A DNA stretch of 64,000 nt. Origin: Neostapfia colusana (lineage: Eukaryota > Streptophyta > Magnoliopsida > Poales > Poaceae). The notes under the pieces were generated by a model. The model was not told the origin of the DNA. It made no database searches and saw nothing but the letters and a program-made list of their open reading frames with translations. Location of the stretch: positions 55,333,136 to 55,397,135 of the forward strand of contig JASWHV010000004.1 of assembly GCA_030760725.1 (NCBI GenBank), in the 5' to 3' direction. A program made the position numbers and the translations under genes. The stretch's first letter is position 1; the number at the start of each line of letters is the position of its first letter. Below, one piece after another: positions 1 to 11,113 of the stretch.

Positions 1-63
1 AGCAAGACGATGGATAGGATAGGTTGTTCTGGTTGGAAGCCAAGTAGGATGGATAAAAAGGGT
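1..63. other. Flank into which element A inserted
   Basis: Short AT-balanced flank that continues at 7546 on the other side of element A. No gene is visible. An ORF that opens here at position 10 runs into the A LTR by chance and is not a gene. Confidence 0.6.
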
Positions 64-68
64 ATTAA
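64..68. repeat. Target site duplication of element A, left copy
   Basis: ATTAA directly before the 5' LTR; the identical ATTAA is at 7541-7545. A 5-bp duplication is what Ty3/gypsy integrase normally makes. Confidence 0.9.
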
Positions 69-937
69 TGATGAGGACATCTCTCCTTTGCATACAATAC
101 AAGGACCAATCAATAGAGCACGTGCGCGACAGTTGGATCTCCAGGTACGTTCTAACCTTGTCAATGGTTTTTCAGAAATTACGCTTGTTTCCATGCATGT
201 TTTATTGATTAGGAACAATGGAGAGGACCAGCAAGGGCTTGGAGAAGTCCAAGGAGTCATGGAGGAGGAGATAGGACGTCCACACCAAGGAGGAGTCCAA
301 GCCCAACTCGACTTCGACTCCACCTCGGATTACAGGAGCTGCCTTCACCAAAATTGATCCCTCAGACACATACAGAGTTGGATTTGGACGTTATATATAT
401 GGTTGGAACCAGAATTACATAAAGCTTCCAATGGAACCAGTCCCACCTCAAAATTCCTTCTGAGTTGACGGGAATCGGCGAAACAAGTGGACGCCCAGAA
501 TCTGTCAGGGTGCTGTGTCACCGTCCTTTGGGCCGCTGGCCCGTGTATCATGTGGAAGCCCATTAGGGTTGCGTCCACGGGTCTTGCACGCCCTAACTCC
601 TTTTTATTCAGCAGCCGTCACCACATTAGAGTTGGGTTTTGCTTAGTTTCAATCTGTCATTGAACAGTGTCACCGTTTATCATTTTGTGAGACCCCACTT
701 CGTGATTAAATCAGTTTTGATTGCAATTTCTCTGTTCTTGCTTGTGTTCTTGATTGAGCTTGCAGGGATAAGCCTTCATGGCGAGGTCATTCGTGTTACA
801 CGGGTGATAACCAACAGAGCAGTGGTGTAGTGATTGTGGGGTTCCGTTCGTCCGGAGCCTTGGATCTTCAATGTCGAGATCTCCACCCAATCAAGTTTAT
901 CATACCTCTCGGAAGATCGGGACTCATTCTACTATCA
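69..937 (+). repeat. Element A 5' LTR
   Basis: 869 bp, TGATGAGG...CTATCA, matching 6675-7540 along its whole length. A TATATATA stretch near 392-400 is a plausible TATA box. The first ~289 bp are the same sequence that encodes the polyprotein C-terminus in the 3' LTR copy, so a fragment of coding sequence is open here too, without being a gene. Confidence 0.92.
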
Positions 938-939
938 AC

Positions 940-952
940 AGATATCAGAGCT
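940..952 (+). other. Element A primer binding site (initiator tRNA-Met type)
   Basis: AGATATCAGAGCT starts 3 nt after the LTR end and is a two-mismatch version of TGGTATCAGAGC, the usual site complementary to initiator tRNA-Met. Position and sequence agree. Confidence 0.8.
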
Positions 953-2093
953 CAGGTTGACCATGAGGTATACTTGTATGCCCTTTAGATTCATTTTGTT
1001 TCAGTCCTATAGTCCACAAAAAGCCACAAAATTTTTTACTTTCCCTGACCTATAGCCCTCGCTCAGCCTTTTGCACAATTTAGTTTCGGAGTCCGCAGTT
1101 CTGAGTTCGGTCGAAGGTTGAGTTTGGTTGCTAGTTTAGATTTGTTTGGTTCAGTTTTGTTTCTTCTATCCGCTACCATCTACAAAAAAATTCCATCCAC
1201 CGATTCGATTCGTATCTGTTTTCAGTTGCCACCACCACCAAAACCTAATTCGAGGTATCCTCCTTAAAACAGGCATACCTTTTCGCTCGGAACTCCGATT
1301 GAGGTGTATTTTTTCCCGGAAAGCTAATGAAAAAATCCACATACAATTCACCGGCTATGTCGGTCCCGGTGATTTCAAAAAAATTTAAAAAAATCAGGAA
1401 GGCCCTCATTTCGAACTTCAAAGTTCCAACACCCATTATTTCAAATGCTCCTGAATTTGTACCAATCACATCTTTCATCGATTTGAGGTAATACTTGGTG
1501 CTGTTTCTATTCTTGGGCCCCTGATTGAGAAAAAATATAAAAAAATAAAAAAACAAGATTTTGATTTCTACTAGTGCTAAAAGACAAAAACAGGAGGCTC
1601 AAGGGGTTTCTACTTGTGCTGTTTTCTGTGTGAATGCTGAATACTTGCTGATATTGTCCTTGTTGTTCATCATCATTCATCCTTGTTTTCATCATCATTC
1701 ATCCTTGTTTTCACAACTTGCTGATATTGTTTCTTGCTTGTTGCCACAACTGTTCTAATACAATTTTAGGCCAGTAACTAGGTCCAATTCTTTGGACACT
1801 TATTCAGCATTGCTATCTGTTACTAACTTGTGTGCCACATACATATACTGCATTTGAGCCTTCCCAAGCTCCACCTTCTCTGGAGCAGAACAGGTAACCT
1901 CTACAATCACACCCACTCTCTGCTTGCTTTCACACTGGTCACTGTTGGCCACCTGCAGTGCTGGTAAGAAACTTGTAAGAACGGAGTAAGACACATCTTA
2001 CTGCTTCATTTTCACTCCCACTTCCACTTCAGAGAGCGTAGTAATAGGGTTCTTCATGATCCTTTTGCCTTCGTTTTCTGTTTTGTACTAACA
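953..2093 (+). other. Element A untranslated leader
   Basis: 1.1 kb between primer binding site and the gag start. It is T-rich with runs such as repeated ttcatccttgttttcatcatc near 1670-1700. Only short overlapping ORFs occur, none resembling a protein family, so I see no orf0 here. Confidence 0.6.
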
Positions 2094-3230
2094 ATGACAG
2101 GAAATAAGCCTATGGATAAGACCTCTGGTTCTATACCTCTGGATGATAATGATTGCGTGTCCCATCTGGAACTAAGGGACATGATGCGTGTGATGACTGA
2201 AGCATTCAACAACTACCAGACCACTACAACAGCCACCTTTCAGAGGCTTCATACAAGTGTTGCTGGTCTGACCACACGGTTGGACAAGGTGGAGGCTCAT
2301 ATTCCCCAACAAACTCCAGCCCCTATCAACCTTGATGCTGATGCACATGCTCACAATGACACAAAGGATGACTTCAATAGCGACGAGGTTGATGCACAAC
2401 AGCGCCATCGCCTTCGACGAAATCGTCAAGGTATGGGGGGTAGACCTCGTCCTCATGCTCCTGAACAAGATAATGATCCTTACGCTAAGATTAAGTTTTC
2501 TATTCCACCGTTTTATGGATCTTATGATGCTGAGACTTACCAACAAAAATTTAGCTCTCATCTTGTTCCTGAGCGACATAGAGTTAGACAAGCCACTAGT
2601 GAGTTTAAAGATTTTGCTATCATTTGGTGGAATGAACTTGTCAATACACGTAATGCCCCACATACATGGGCTGCGTTAAAAGAAGAGATGCGCGCTAGGT
2701 TTGTTCCTCCTTCATATAGACGTGATCTTCTTAAGAAATTGCAACGCTTTGATCAGGGTGACATGACTGTCCAAGAGTACTACCAAGAGTTGCAGAAAGG
2801 TATGCTTCGTTGTGGGGTAGTTGAGGATCAGGAAGACCAAATTGTTAGGTTTTATGGGAGCTTGCGGCGTGAGATACAGGACATAGTTGATTACAAGGAA
2901 TGCCATTCTATTCAACGTTTATTTCAACTAGCTATATTAGCGAAAAAAGAAATGCAGGGTCACCAACAGCAGCGGCGGAACAACACCTTCACTCCATAAC
3001 AACTTCCGGTGTCATCCAAAGCAGCGCCCTCCTCGAGCGTACGTGTGTCTACACCACCATTCACCGGTGTTGTACGCAGCACCACACCTTATACATCACG
3101 GCGACAGGATAACAGCAAGTCCCAGACGCCTCCAGGTGTTGCATCAAAGACTGCTACACCCAACACTTCCACCAGTCGCACCTCCGACATCAAGTGCCAC
3201 CGCCGCCAGGGATTTGGCTATATGCAATGA
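2094..3230 (+). pseudogene. gag: Element A gag (capsid/nucleocapsid), interrupted
   Basis: The open part is 301 codons (2094-2999). Residues ~140-285 form a retrotransposon gag (capsid) domain, recognised from the spaced IIWWNEL, FVPPSYRRDLL and YYQELQ segments. A TAA at 2997 ends the ORF; the same frame continues to 3230, where the nucleocapsid zinc knuckle should be. There the CX2CX4HX4C pattern is ruined: the second Cys is Arg, the His is Tyr, and a TGA at 3228 falls inside the knuckle. Gag would build the cytoplasmic virus-like particle and package the RNA; this copy would give only a truncated capsid without RNA-binding knuckle. The ATG at 2094 is chosen because it opens the conserved frame and lies just upstream of an acidic N-terminal region. 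Confidence 0.85.
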
Positions 3231-4214
3231 GATTGCCCCAGTAAATGGGCGATCATTGCCACTGCTAATGGTGGGTATGTTAGTGCTTCTGATATTGAAG
3301 ATGAAAATATTATTGCAGCTAACATTTCAGGTTATGATGACGGTGCTGAGGGGGTTCTTGGTACATCTGCGACCAACAACTATAGAACTTTGATTGTGCA
3401 GCGAGCTTTGAGTGCCACGGTTGGAGAGGACGAAAACCGCCAACGTCACAACCTTTTCAATATGTTTCTCGTCGTCAAGGACTGCCGTGTGCATACCATC
3501 ATTGATGGTGGTAGCTGCAACAATTTGGTGAATGTTGAGGTGGTCAAGAAACTTGGCTTGACCACATGGAAGCATCCCCACCCTTATCACATTCAATGGT
3601 TTAACAACAATGGTAAGATAAAGGTAACACAAACAGCAAGGATACATTTTTCCATTGGTTCTTATCATTATTTTGCTGATTTTGATGTGATACCTATGGA
3701 TGCTTGCTCTCTTTTGTTGGGACGTCCTTGGGAGTTTGATACTCACGCTATTCAACATGGTCGATCTAATAAGTATACTCTCATGCATAAGGGCAAGAAA
3801 ATTGTGTTGCTCCCTATGACTCCCACTGAAATTGTGCAATTTGAGCATAATAAAAAGAACAATGCTAAGCAAAAGGGTGTTTTCAATTCTGAAATTCAGC
3901 AACCTATTAAGTTGAAAAATCCTGTTTTGCTTGCAAGTAAATCTGATCTTGATGATTTATATGTCTCTAATGGAATTTGCTATGCTTTAGTGTGGAAACA
4001 TGCTTTATATCCCATTGAGGATGCATCCATTGCTTTGCCACCTGCTGTTGCTAACCTTTTGCAGGAGTATATGGATGTTTTTCCATCAGAGATACCCCTT
4101 GGATTACCACCTGTGCGAGGCATTGAGCACAAGATTGTTTTGATTCCAGGGGCGAGCTTGCCAAACCGTGCCACCTACAGGACCAACCCCGACGAGACTA
4201 AGGAAATTCAGTGA
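3231..4214 (+). pseudogene. pol: Element A protease and linker to RT, interrupted
   Basis: Same frame as gag, after the TGA at 3228. It contains the aspartic protease domain with the IIDGGSCNN active-site segment at about 3501-3527, a variant of the DS/TG motif common in plant gypsy elements. Further on, the sequence leads into the RT N-terminus: YMDVFPSEIPLGLPPVRG followed by the H-K-I-V-L-I-PGA segment. It ends at a TGA at 4212 where the frame simply continues on the other side; the codon is one C-to-T change from CGA. The protease would cut the polyprotein inside the particle. Not functional as a polyprotein because of the flanking stops. Confidence 0.82.
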
Positions 4215-5825
4215 CAAGTCCAAGATCTTCTCGACCGCGGGTACATTCGTGAGAGCCTTAGTCCTTGTTCTGTTCCTGTTCTTTTGGTTCCTATGAAAGA
4301 TGACACTTGGCGCATGTGTGTTGATTGTAGAGCCATCAATAACATTACCATTCGTTATCGCTATCCTATTCCTAGATTGGATGACATGCTTGATGAGTTG
4401 AGTGGTTCTGTTATTTTCTCCGAGATTGATTTACATAGTGGGTATCATCAAATTCGTATGGCTTTAGGTGATGAATGGAAAACCCCCTTTAAAACTAAAT
4501 TCGGACTTTATGAATGGTTAGTCATGCCATTTAATTTAACTAATGCACCCAGCACTTTTATGAGATTTATGAACGAGGTTTTACGTGCTTTCATTGGTAA
4601 ATTTGTGGTGGTTTACTTTGATGGTATCCTTATTTACTGCAAGTCATATGACGAGCATCTTGAACATTTGCGTGCTGTTTTTAATGTCCTGCGTGATGCA
4701 CGTTTATTTGGTAACCTTGAGAAGTGCACCTTTTGCATCGATCGTGTGTCTTTTCTTGGTTATGTTGTTACTTTGCAGGGCATTGAGGTGGACGAGGCAA
4801 AAATTGCTGCCATCACGAGCTGGCCACTTCCGACTACGGTCATGCAGGTTCGTAGTTTTCTTGGTCTCGCAGGTTTCTACCAGTGTTTCGTGCGGAATTT
4901 CAGCACCATTGAGGCACCTCTCCACGAGTTGACAAAGCATGGAGTGCCGTTTCGATGGGGACCAGCACAACAACAAGCTTTTGATGCTCTCAAGTCGAAG
5001 CTCACACAAGCACCATTGCTGCAACATCCTGATTTTGAGAAGACCTTCGAGCTTGAATGTGATGTGAGCGGCATTGGCATTGGACGAGTGCTCATTCAAG
5101 GAGGTAAACCTGTTGCTTTCTTTAGTGAAGAATTGCATGGCCCTTCGCTGAATTATTCTACATATGACAAAGAATTTTATGCTTTAGTGCGTGTCTTACA
5201 AACTTGGCAACATTACCTATGCTCCAAAGAATTTGTCATACATTCAGATCATGAGTCTTTAAAGTATCTTAAAGGACAAGCAAATCTGAACAAACATCAT
5301 GCTAAATGGATTGAGTTCATAGAGTCATTTCCTTACATCATTAAACATAAGAAAGGAAAAGATAATGTGATTGCCGATGCTTTATCTAGACGTTATACCA
5401 TGCTGTCTCAACTTTCTCATAAAATCTTTGGTTTGGAAACCATAAAGAGATTATATGCTACTGATTTCGACTTCAAAGATACTTTTGACAATTTTAGAGA
5501 GGGAAGAACGTGGCAAAAATTCCTGCTGCATGAAGGCCTTCTCTACCGTGCTAACAAGCTGTGTGTTCCAGCTAGCTCCGTTCGTCTTTTGTTGTTGCAG
5601 GAAGCACATGGAGGTGGCTTGATGGGACATTTTGGTGTTAAAAAGACAGATGATGTGCTGGCTGCTCACTTCTTTTGGCCACGAATGAGGTGTGATGTGG
5701 AGCTCTACGTTTCACGTTGCACGACATGCAACAAAGCTAAGTCTCGACTTCACCCACATGGTCTTTATGTGCCTCTTCCTGTACTTAGTGCACCTTGGGA
5801 GGATATTTCAATGGAATTGTTTTAG
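4215..5825 (+). pseudogene. pol: Element A reverse transcriptase, RNase H and integrase N-terminus, with mutated YxDD
   Basis: Opens after the TGA at 4212; its first ATG is at 4284 (513 codons). RT fingers/palm occupy residues 1-190, with the active-site box reading YFDG at residues 111-114 instead of YFDD. The last aspartate codon is GGT at 4623-4625, one A-to-G change from GAT, which should kill polymerase activity. RNase H follows (residues ~250-370: DVSG, then Y-D-K-E, SDHESLKYL and the ADALSRR end). Residues ~420-500 hold the integrase HHCC zinc-binding domain (GHFG, then CTTCNKAKSR). The frame ends at a TAG at 5823 caused by a frame change near 5815; integrase core coding resumes in another frame. 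Confidence 0.88.
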
Positions 5826-6960
5826 GATTGCCTAGAACAAAGAGGGGGAGGGATAGTGTCTTTGTGGTTGTTGATCGTTCTTCTAAAATGGCACATTTTA
5901 TACCCTGCCACAAGCTTCACATGTTGCTGATTTGTTCTTTAATGAGGTTGTGCGTTTGCATGGTGTTCCCAATACTATTGTTTCTGGTAGGGATGCTAAG
6001 TTTTTGAGCCACTTTTGGAGAACTTTATGGTATAAATTAGGAACAAAGTTACTGTTTTCTACTACTTGTCATCCATAAACTGATGGGCAAACGGAGGTAG
6101 TTAATCATACCTTATCTACTATGTTGCGGGCTGTTTTGAAAGATAATTTGAGGTTGTGGGAGGAGTGTTTGCCACATATTGAGTTTGCTTATAACAGGTC
6201 TATTCACTCCACAACCAAGTTAAGTCCATTTATGGTAGTATATGGTTTCAATCCTCGTGCTCCAATTGATTTGCTACCTTTACCACATTCTGAAATTTTG
6301 AACTTAGATGCTACACAATGTTCTGAATTTATTCTTAAGTTGCATGAAGCTACTAAGTTGCAAATTGAAAAAATGAATGAAAAGTATCGCATTGCTGCTA
6401 GTAAAGGTAGGAAGGAGGTAAAATTGGAACCCGGTGATTTGGTGTGGGTTCAGTTGAGAAAATATAGGTTCCCGGATTTGAGAAAGTCCAAGCTCATGCC
6501 ACGTGCTGCTGGACCTTTTAAGGTTCTTGAAAAGATAAATGACAATGCATATAAACTTGAGTTACCTCCCAAGTTTGGGGTTAGTACCACATTTAACATT
6601 TCAGATTTGAAACCATTCTTGGGTGAGGAAGATGAGCTTGAGTTGAGGATGACTCTAATTCAAGAGGGGGAGGATGATGAGGACATCTCTCCTTTGCATA
6701 CAATACAAGGACCGATCACTAGAGCACGTGCACGACAGTTGGATCTCCAGGTATGTTCTAACCTTGTCAATGGGTTTTCAGAACTTAGGCTTGTTTCCAT
6801 GCATGTTTTATTGATTAGGAACAATGGAGAGGACCATCAAGGGCTTGGAGAAGTCCAAGGAGTCAAGGAGGAGGAGATAGGACGTCCACATCAAGGAGAA
6901 CAAGCCCAACTCGACTTCAACTCCACCTCGGATTCCAGGAGCTGCCTTCACCAAAATTGA
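5795..6960 (+). pseudogene. pol: Element A integrase core and C-terminus, frameshifted
   Basis: Three pieces of one integrase. Frame 2 from 5795 carries LGLPRTKRGRDS and DRSSKMAHFIPCHK. After a frame change near 5912, frame 1 carries VVRLHGVPNTIVSGRDAKF, where the second catalytic Asp sits. A TAA at 6076 replaces the Gln codon of the HPQTDGQTE catalytic segment. The last piece (279 codons from 6121) holds the core end and the GPY/F-type C-terminal module (LMPRAAGPFKV, then FNISDLKPFLGEEDELE). The ORF does not stop at the polypurine tract but runs 286 bp into the 3' LTR, ending at 6958-6960. Integrase would insert cDNA into the genome; this copy is dead. Confidence 0.85.
6662..6674 (+). other. 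Element A polypurine tract
   Basis: AAGAGGGGGAGGA immediately before the 3' LTR, the plus-strand primer. The identical 13 nt precede the F LTR on the - strand at 61605-61617. Confidence 0.88.
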
Positions 6961-7540
6961 CGCCTCGGACACATACGGAGTCGGATTTTGACGTTCTATA
7001 TATGGTTGGAACTAGAATTACATAAAGCTTCCAGTGGAACCGGTCCCACCTCAAAATTCCTTCTGAGTTGATGGGGATCGGTGAAACAAGTGGACGTCCA
7101 GAATATGTCAGGGTGCTGCGTCACCATCCTTTGGGCCGCTGGCCCGTGTATCGTGTGGAATCCCATTAGGGTTGCGTCCAGGGATCTTCACGCCCCTAAC
7201 TCCTTTTTACTCAGCAGCCGTCACCACATTAGAGTTGGGTTTTGCTTAGTTTCAATCTGTCATGGAACAGTGTCACCGTTCATCAGTTTGTGAGAACCCA
7301 CTTCGTGATGAAATCAGTTTTGATTGCGATTTCTCTGTTCTTCCTTTTGTTCTTGATTGCTCTTGCAGGGGTAAGCCTTCATGGTGAGGTAATTCGTGTG
7401 ACACGGGTGATAACCAACGGAGCAGTGGTGTAGTGACTGTAGGGTTCCGTTCTTTCAGAGCCTTGGATCATCAACGTCGAGATCTCCACCCAATCAAGTT
7501 TACCATACCTCTCGGAAGATCGGGACTCATTCTACTATCA
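6675..7540 (+). repeat. Element A 3' LTR
   Basis: 866 bp with the same ends as 69-937. Its first 286 bp encode the end of the integrase ORF. A TATATATGG stretch near 6996-7005 is the counterpart of the TATA candidate in the 5' LTR. Confidence 0.92.
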
Positions 7541-7545
7541 ATTAA
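7541..7545. repeat. Target site duplication of element A, right copy
   Basis: ATTAA, identical to 64-68. Confidence 0.9.
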
Positions 7546-9800
7546 GGGGTAGTTTGACACACACTGAGCAATCTACTCTGAAGGTAATATAGTCCTAGTG
7601 GGAGTTAGGCTAAGGAAAGGGGCTGTTCCTAATGTGCTTCTAGTATACATATGCATCGCCTAATAGTGTAGATATGGGTATTCTAGTAGTGAATACTAGG
7701 GCTTAGTGGTCCGAGCTTACCCCTGGTAATACCAGAGCGACTCTCGCCAACAGCCTGTAGCGTAGCTGAACGTGGGAGATTATGATGGACGGATAGGGCT
7801 GTCACCACCTGCCGCCTACCCCTTCAATCCGTGGGTCTACGAGACATCCAACACTACTTAACTCTCCAAGCACCACACTTGTATGCTAAGTAAATACCTT
7901 AGGAGCTGCTATACAATTACCATCCTAAGGCAATGACTAAACATCGTTGAACCAATGCTGGGACTGAGCACTATATTACTCATACTAACATATTCATATA
8001 ATACCTAATTAGACTATAGTGGAGGCCTATCATGTTTATGATAACATAATAACAATGTTACTATACTACCATAAGAACAACTAAACCTACCACATGCGTG
8101 GATTCCACAATAAAAAAAGTGCTTCATCCAAGCATATGAATAAAAGAAGGCTAATATTATAAATAAGAATAAAGTCACAAATACAAGAAAAGATAATTGA
8201 GCCATACCTTTCCCAACTTGGACTTGGGAACTAGAGGCTCTTTCCTACAGCCTAAACTCCACTAGGGACTTGGATAGAGTGTGTATACAAGAGAGTATTA
8301 CTCAAGCGGTGTGTGTAGAAGTTTGGGGTACGGGTCCTATTCATTCATGAGTTGAGGTTGGTTCCCGCTATAATTGTGTGCGAATCAATCAGAACCGACT
8401 TCAGGGAGCCACAAGGAGTCGATACGTGGATGATGACCGGTTTAGGGGAGGTTCGACCGACCTTGGCTCCGTCTCCTTTGCCCTGGTTTTCCTCCGGGTG
8501 GCTGCTAAGTAGGCCCTCAGGTGTTTACCGGGTGATACGCCATTGGATTCCCTTGAATACCCCGTAGGTGGGCCATTGGATCCATGGACTGCCAAGTGTC
8601 ATCCTCTGATTGGCTAGAAGTATATAATTAAGGATTGCTCCTCTTAATCCTCCTCAATTCTTTATAAAATCCCTGCATGCACAATTCTTTCCAAGTCAGA
8701 GTGGAACTACGTTATTTCTAAGGGTAATGCGTGTAACAAATGTTTACCCCTTTACATAATTAAGTTATCTTAATGGTCGAAATTGGTACTTAACAACCAT
8801 CAACAGTGTACAGAATACATTGGCAATGGAGTCTTATAGTGAGGTTCATGTAAAGTTTTGAGCATTCACGTGATGTTTGACGTGTGGTTTGACATGGGAT
8901 GTGTTAAGTTTGTCTTTGTCGTGTGGGAGAGTATGTTTGGTGCTCATTAACTGAGTTTTGGTGTTGTTATAGCTGATTGAGGTGTACAACATGCTTGTAT
9001 TTGGTGCTCACGCAAGGTGTTGTGGTGAGGACTAACGAGAGTCAAGTCGTGGACTTGTGCTCGCAAGGAATTCGTTGTTTGCTCATGTGTAGGTGTTGCT
9101 TGAGGTCAGGACAGGGATGGTGATGGTGATCTTTGAACTAAGCTTAGGGAGAAAAGTTGAGGTTCAACAACCAAATTCAGGAGGAATTGTGGTTGAAGCG
9201 ATCAAAGGTGTCATGCATCATGGTCGAAATTGGTAATGGTGTTGCAAACATGTGTGGAAGTCATGGGCAAAAGTGCAGGGATGGCACAAGGTTGTGACGT
9301 GATTCCAACATGTTTGGATGATCAAAGTGAAGGTTGAACGTGTTTGAAAGGTGTTTAACGTGTGCAAGGAGTGCACGGACGTGGCAACATGGTTTCAAGG
9401 CATGTGAAGGTGCTGGAACGTGTATGGAGGTTGACACAAGTTTGTGGCGTGATTCCAGCACGTTTGAACGTGAGAAAGTTTTTTTAGGTAGGTTCGAACG
9501 TGAATCCGAGTTGTAGTCGGAATCAGGTGGTTCGGACACGTGTTATCTTAGAAAATCAGGCTGTTTTGGCCAGAAAATGGCTGATTCCGAGTTGGTCACG
9601 AGTTCGGGCTGAAGAGTCCAAGTTAAGGTCGAATTTTGAGTTGTTTGTATCCATAAACTCTTGTGGCTGCGTCCAACGAGTTTCGGAAGGTTAGGACTCT
9701 GATCTATGTGCCAATAGATAGACTCCAAGTAGGTTAGGAGGTGCCTTAGTTGAGTAGGACTCCTTTTGAGGTGTCCTAGTTGGTTTTGATAGCCTGAGGA
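7546..9800. other. Unassigned intergenic sequence, probably old repeat remains
   Basis: I see no coding region. The stretch around 7730-7850 (Tacc-ccc rich) and 8200-8620 reads like worn LTR sequence, but I cannot pair it with another copy in the window. An imperfect direct repeat (about 35 nt, at 9286-9320 and 9433-9467) occurs toward its end. Short ORFs here have no recognisable motifs. Confidence 0.4.
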
Positions 9801-10245
9801 CTGTGGATATAAATAGAAGCGACTTGGCTACGAGGGAGGTATCCCTTGCAGCTGGTTTTCGTGTGTTTTGAGGTAGAAGTTGTGTTTGTACCAAGCTTTT
9901 GCATTGTGATCTGAAAATATTGTTTTGGCCGTTCGGACGCTGTTTTTCTTCATATATATTCTGTTTCTCGCGTCCGTTTAGTTTCACGTTTTTGATAATA
10001 ACTTGAGTTCTACTCCATCAATTGAGGTGATTCTTGTTGCATTGGATTTCTAACTCGTTTATCTACCATCTCTAGAGTTTTTATCACGTTTGAGGTCATA
10101 GAACCTACTGGCACACACGTGTTTTTCAGACATATAAGTTTTGGTTGAGGGGTTGAGTCTTCTGCTGAATTTTTTGTATCATATACCATTCACCCCCCTC
10201 TGGGTAGCTGATATTGTGTCCTTCAATCCTACACCAGCATCTAGA
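9801..10245 (+). repeat. Probable 3' part of an unpaired LTR with primer-site-like end
   Basis: A clean TATA box (TATAAATAG, 9808-9816) is followed about 370 nt later by CATTCACCCCCCTCTGGG (from about 10189). That phrase is common near the ends of plant Ty1/copia LTRs. Next come a CCTACA end at about 10231 and CCAGCATCTAGAGC, a degenerate tRNA-Met primer site. The left LTR boundary is unknown, and no internal coding follows. Assignment to copia is inference. Confidence 0.4.
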
Positions 10246-10426
10246 GCATGACGCGAGGAATTACGGGCTCCGAAGTTAGCGGACGTGGGAGTGCCTAGTG
10301 CCATGTGTAACATTTGATATTATTGTGATGTGAATTGCGTGTGATATTTGTTGTATTGTCATGTCTCTACCTGTGACCTGGCTGTCAGGTTAGCAGCTTT
10401 CTGTTTTTTTAAATGAAATCCCTTAT
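10246..10426. other. Unassigned spacer
   Basis: No coding potential or repeat identified between the LTR-like end and the CACTA subterminal region. Confidence 0.4.
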
Positions 10427-10875
10427 TTATGATGGCCAAGATCTCGGCCTTCGTAAAAAAATAATTATTATTTATGACGGCCGAGTACTGGTCGTCGTAA
10501 ATAAGCCACCTGCATCTAAGACGGCCTAGAAAAGGCTGTCGTAATTAGGGGAACCTTAATTACGATAGTGTGGACAAGGCCGTCGTAAATAGTTGAATTT
10601 TAATTAGGATCGCCTAGAGCCCAACCATTGTAATTAAGTATCTCGAGGGTGCCACATGGCATGGCCTCTTTATTTATGATGGCTAGGCCAGCCTGCCGTA
10701 AATAACTGATTATGACGGTAACCGTCGTAAATAACCTTATTTACGACTTCTGATTGGTGATGGCTACAAACCGTTGTAAATAACTGTTTGCCTTCATAAA
10801 TAAGCTATTTACAACGGTAAATGACTTATTTATGACGGTTCCTGACCGTCGTTAGTAATTGTGTTTCCTGTAGTG
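10427..10875. mobile_element. End of a CACTA-type DNA transposon with subterminal repeats
   Basis: The segment ends GTGTTTCCTGTAGTG (10861-10875), whose reverse complement CACTACAGGAAACAC is a typical CACTA terminus, followed by TTG. Inward lie many short motifs of the form ATTTAYGAYGGY and its reverse complement (for example TTATGACGGT, ACCGTCGTAAATAA), the subterminal transposase-binding repeats that CACTA elements carry. I find no matching CACTAC terminus on the left, so this is one end only or a truncated non-autonomous copy. Confidence 0.7.
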
Positions 10876-11113
10876 TTGAACTCTTTTCGGCTTCCTGAGA
10901 CGCAGAGTTGTCTGCTTGACGTGGCCTTTGCGGGACCTCGGTTACTAGGAGTAGACGTGACATAAGACAAAAGCACCTCTCTGTGCGAGAATATGAAATC
11001 TAGATGGGCTTACTGAAACTCATTATATGAGACCTCAACCACAGCCTTGCGCATCAGCTTGTAGTGCTTCTTCACCATTGATGATGAGATAACCGTGTCG
11101 CTTTGCCTGCTAG

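Larger units (their letters stand above)
69..7540 (+). mobile_element. Element A: complete, decayed Ty3/gypsy LTR retrotransposon
   Basis: A full-length element: 5' LTR, tRNA-Met-type primer binding site, gag, protease, RT, RNase H, integrase, polypurine tract and 3' LTR in that order, flanked by perfect ATTAA duplications. The gag-protease-RT-integrase order with integrase last places it in Ty3/gypsy. No chromodomain-like tail is seen; the integrase C-terminus instead runs into an ITRARARQL-type tail encoded inside the LTR. The polyprotein frame is interrupted by at least four stop codons (2997, 3228, 4212, 6076) and two frame changes (about 5815 and 5912), and the RT catalytic box is mutated, so A cannot act autonomously. 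The two LTRs differ at several dozen sites by eye (roughly 93-94% identity, not formally counted), so the insertion is old. A truncated relative, F, lies at 60716-63138. Confidence 0.95.
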
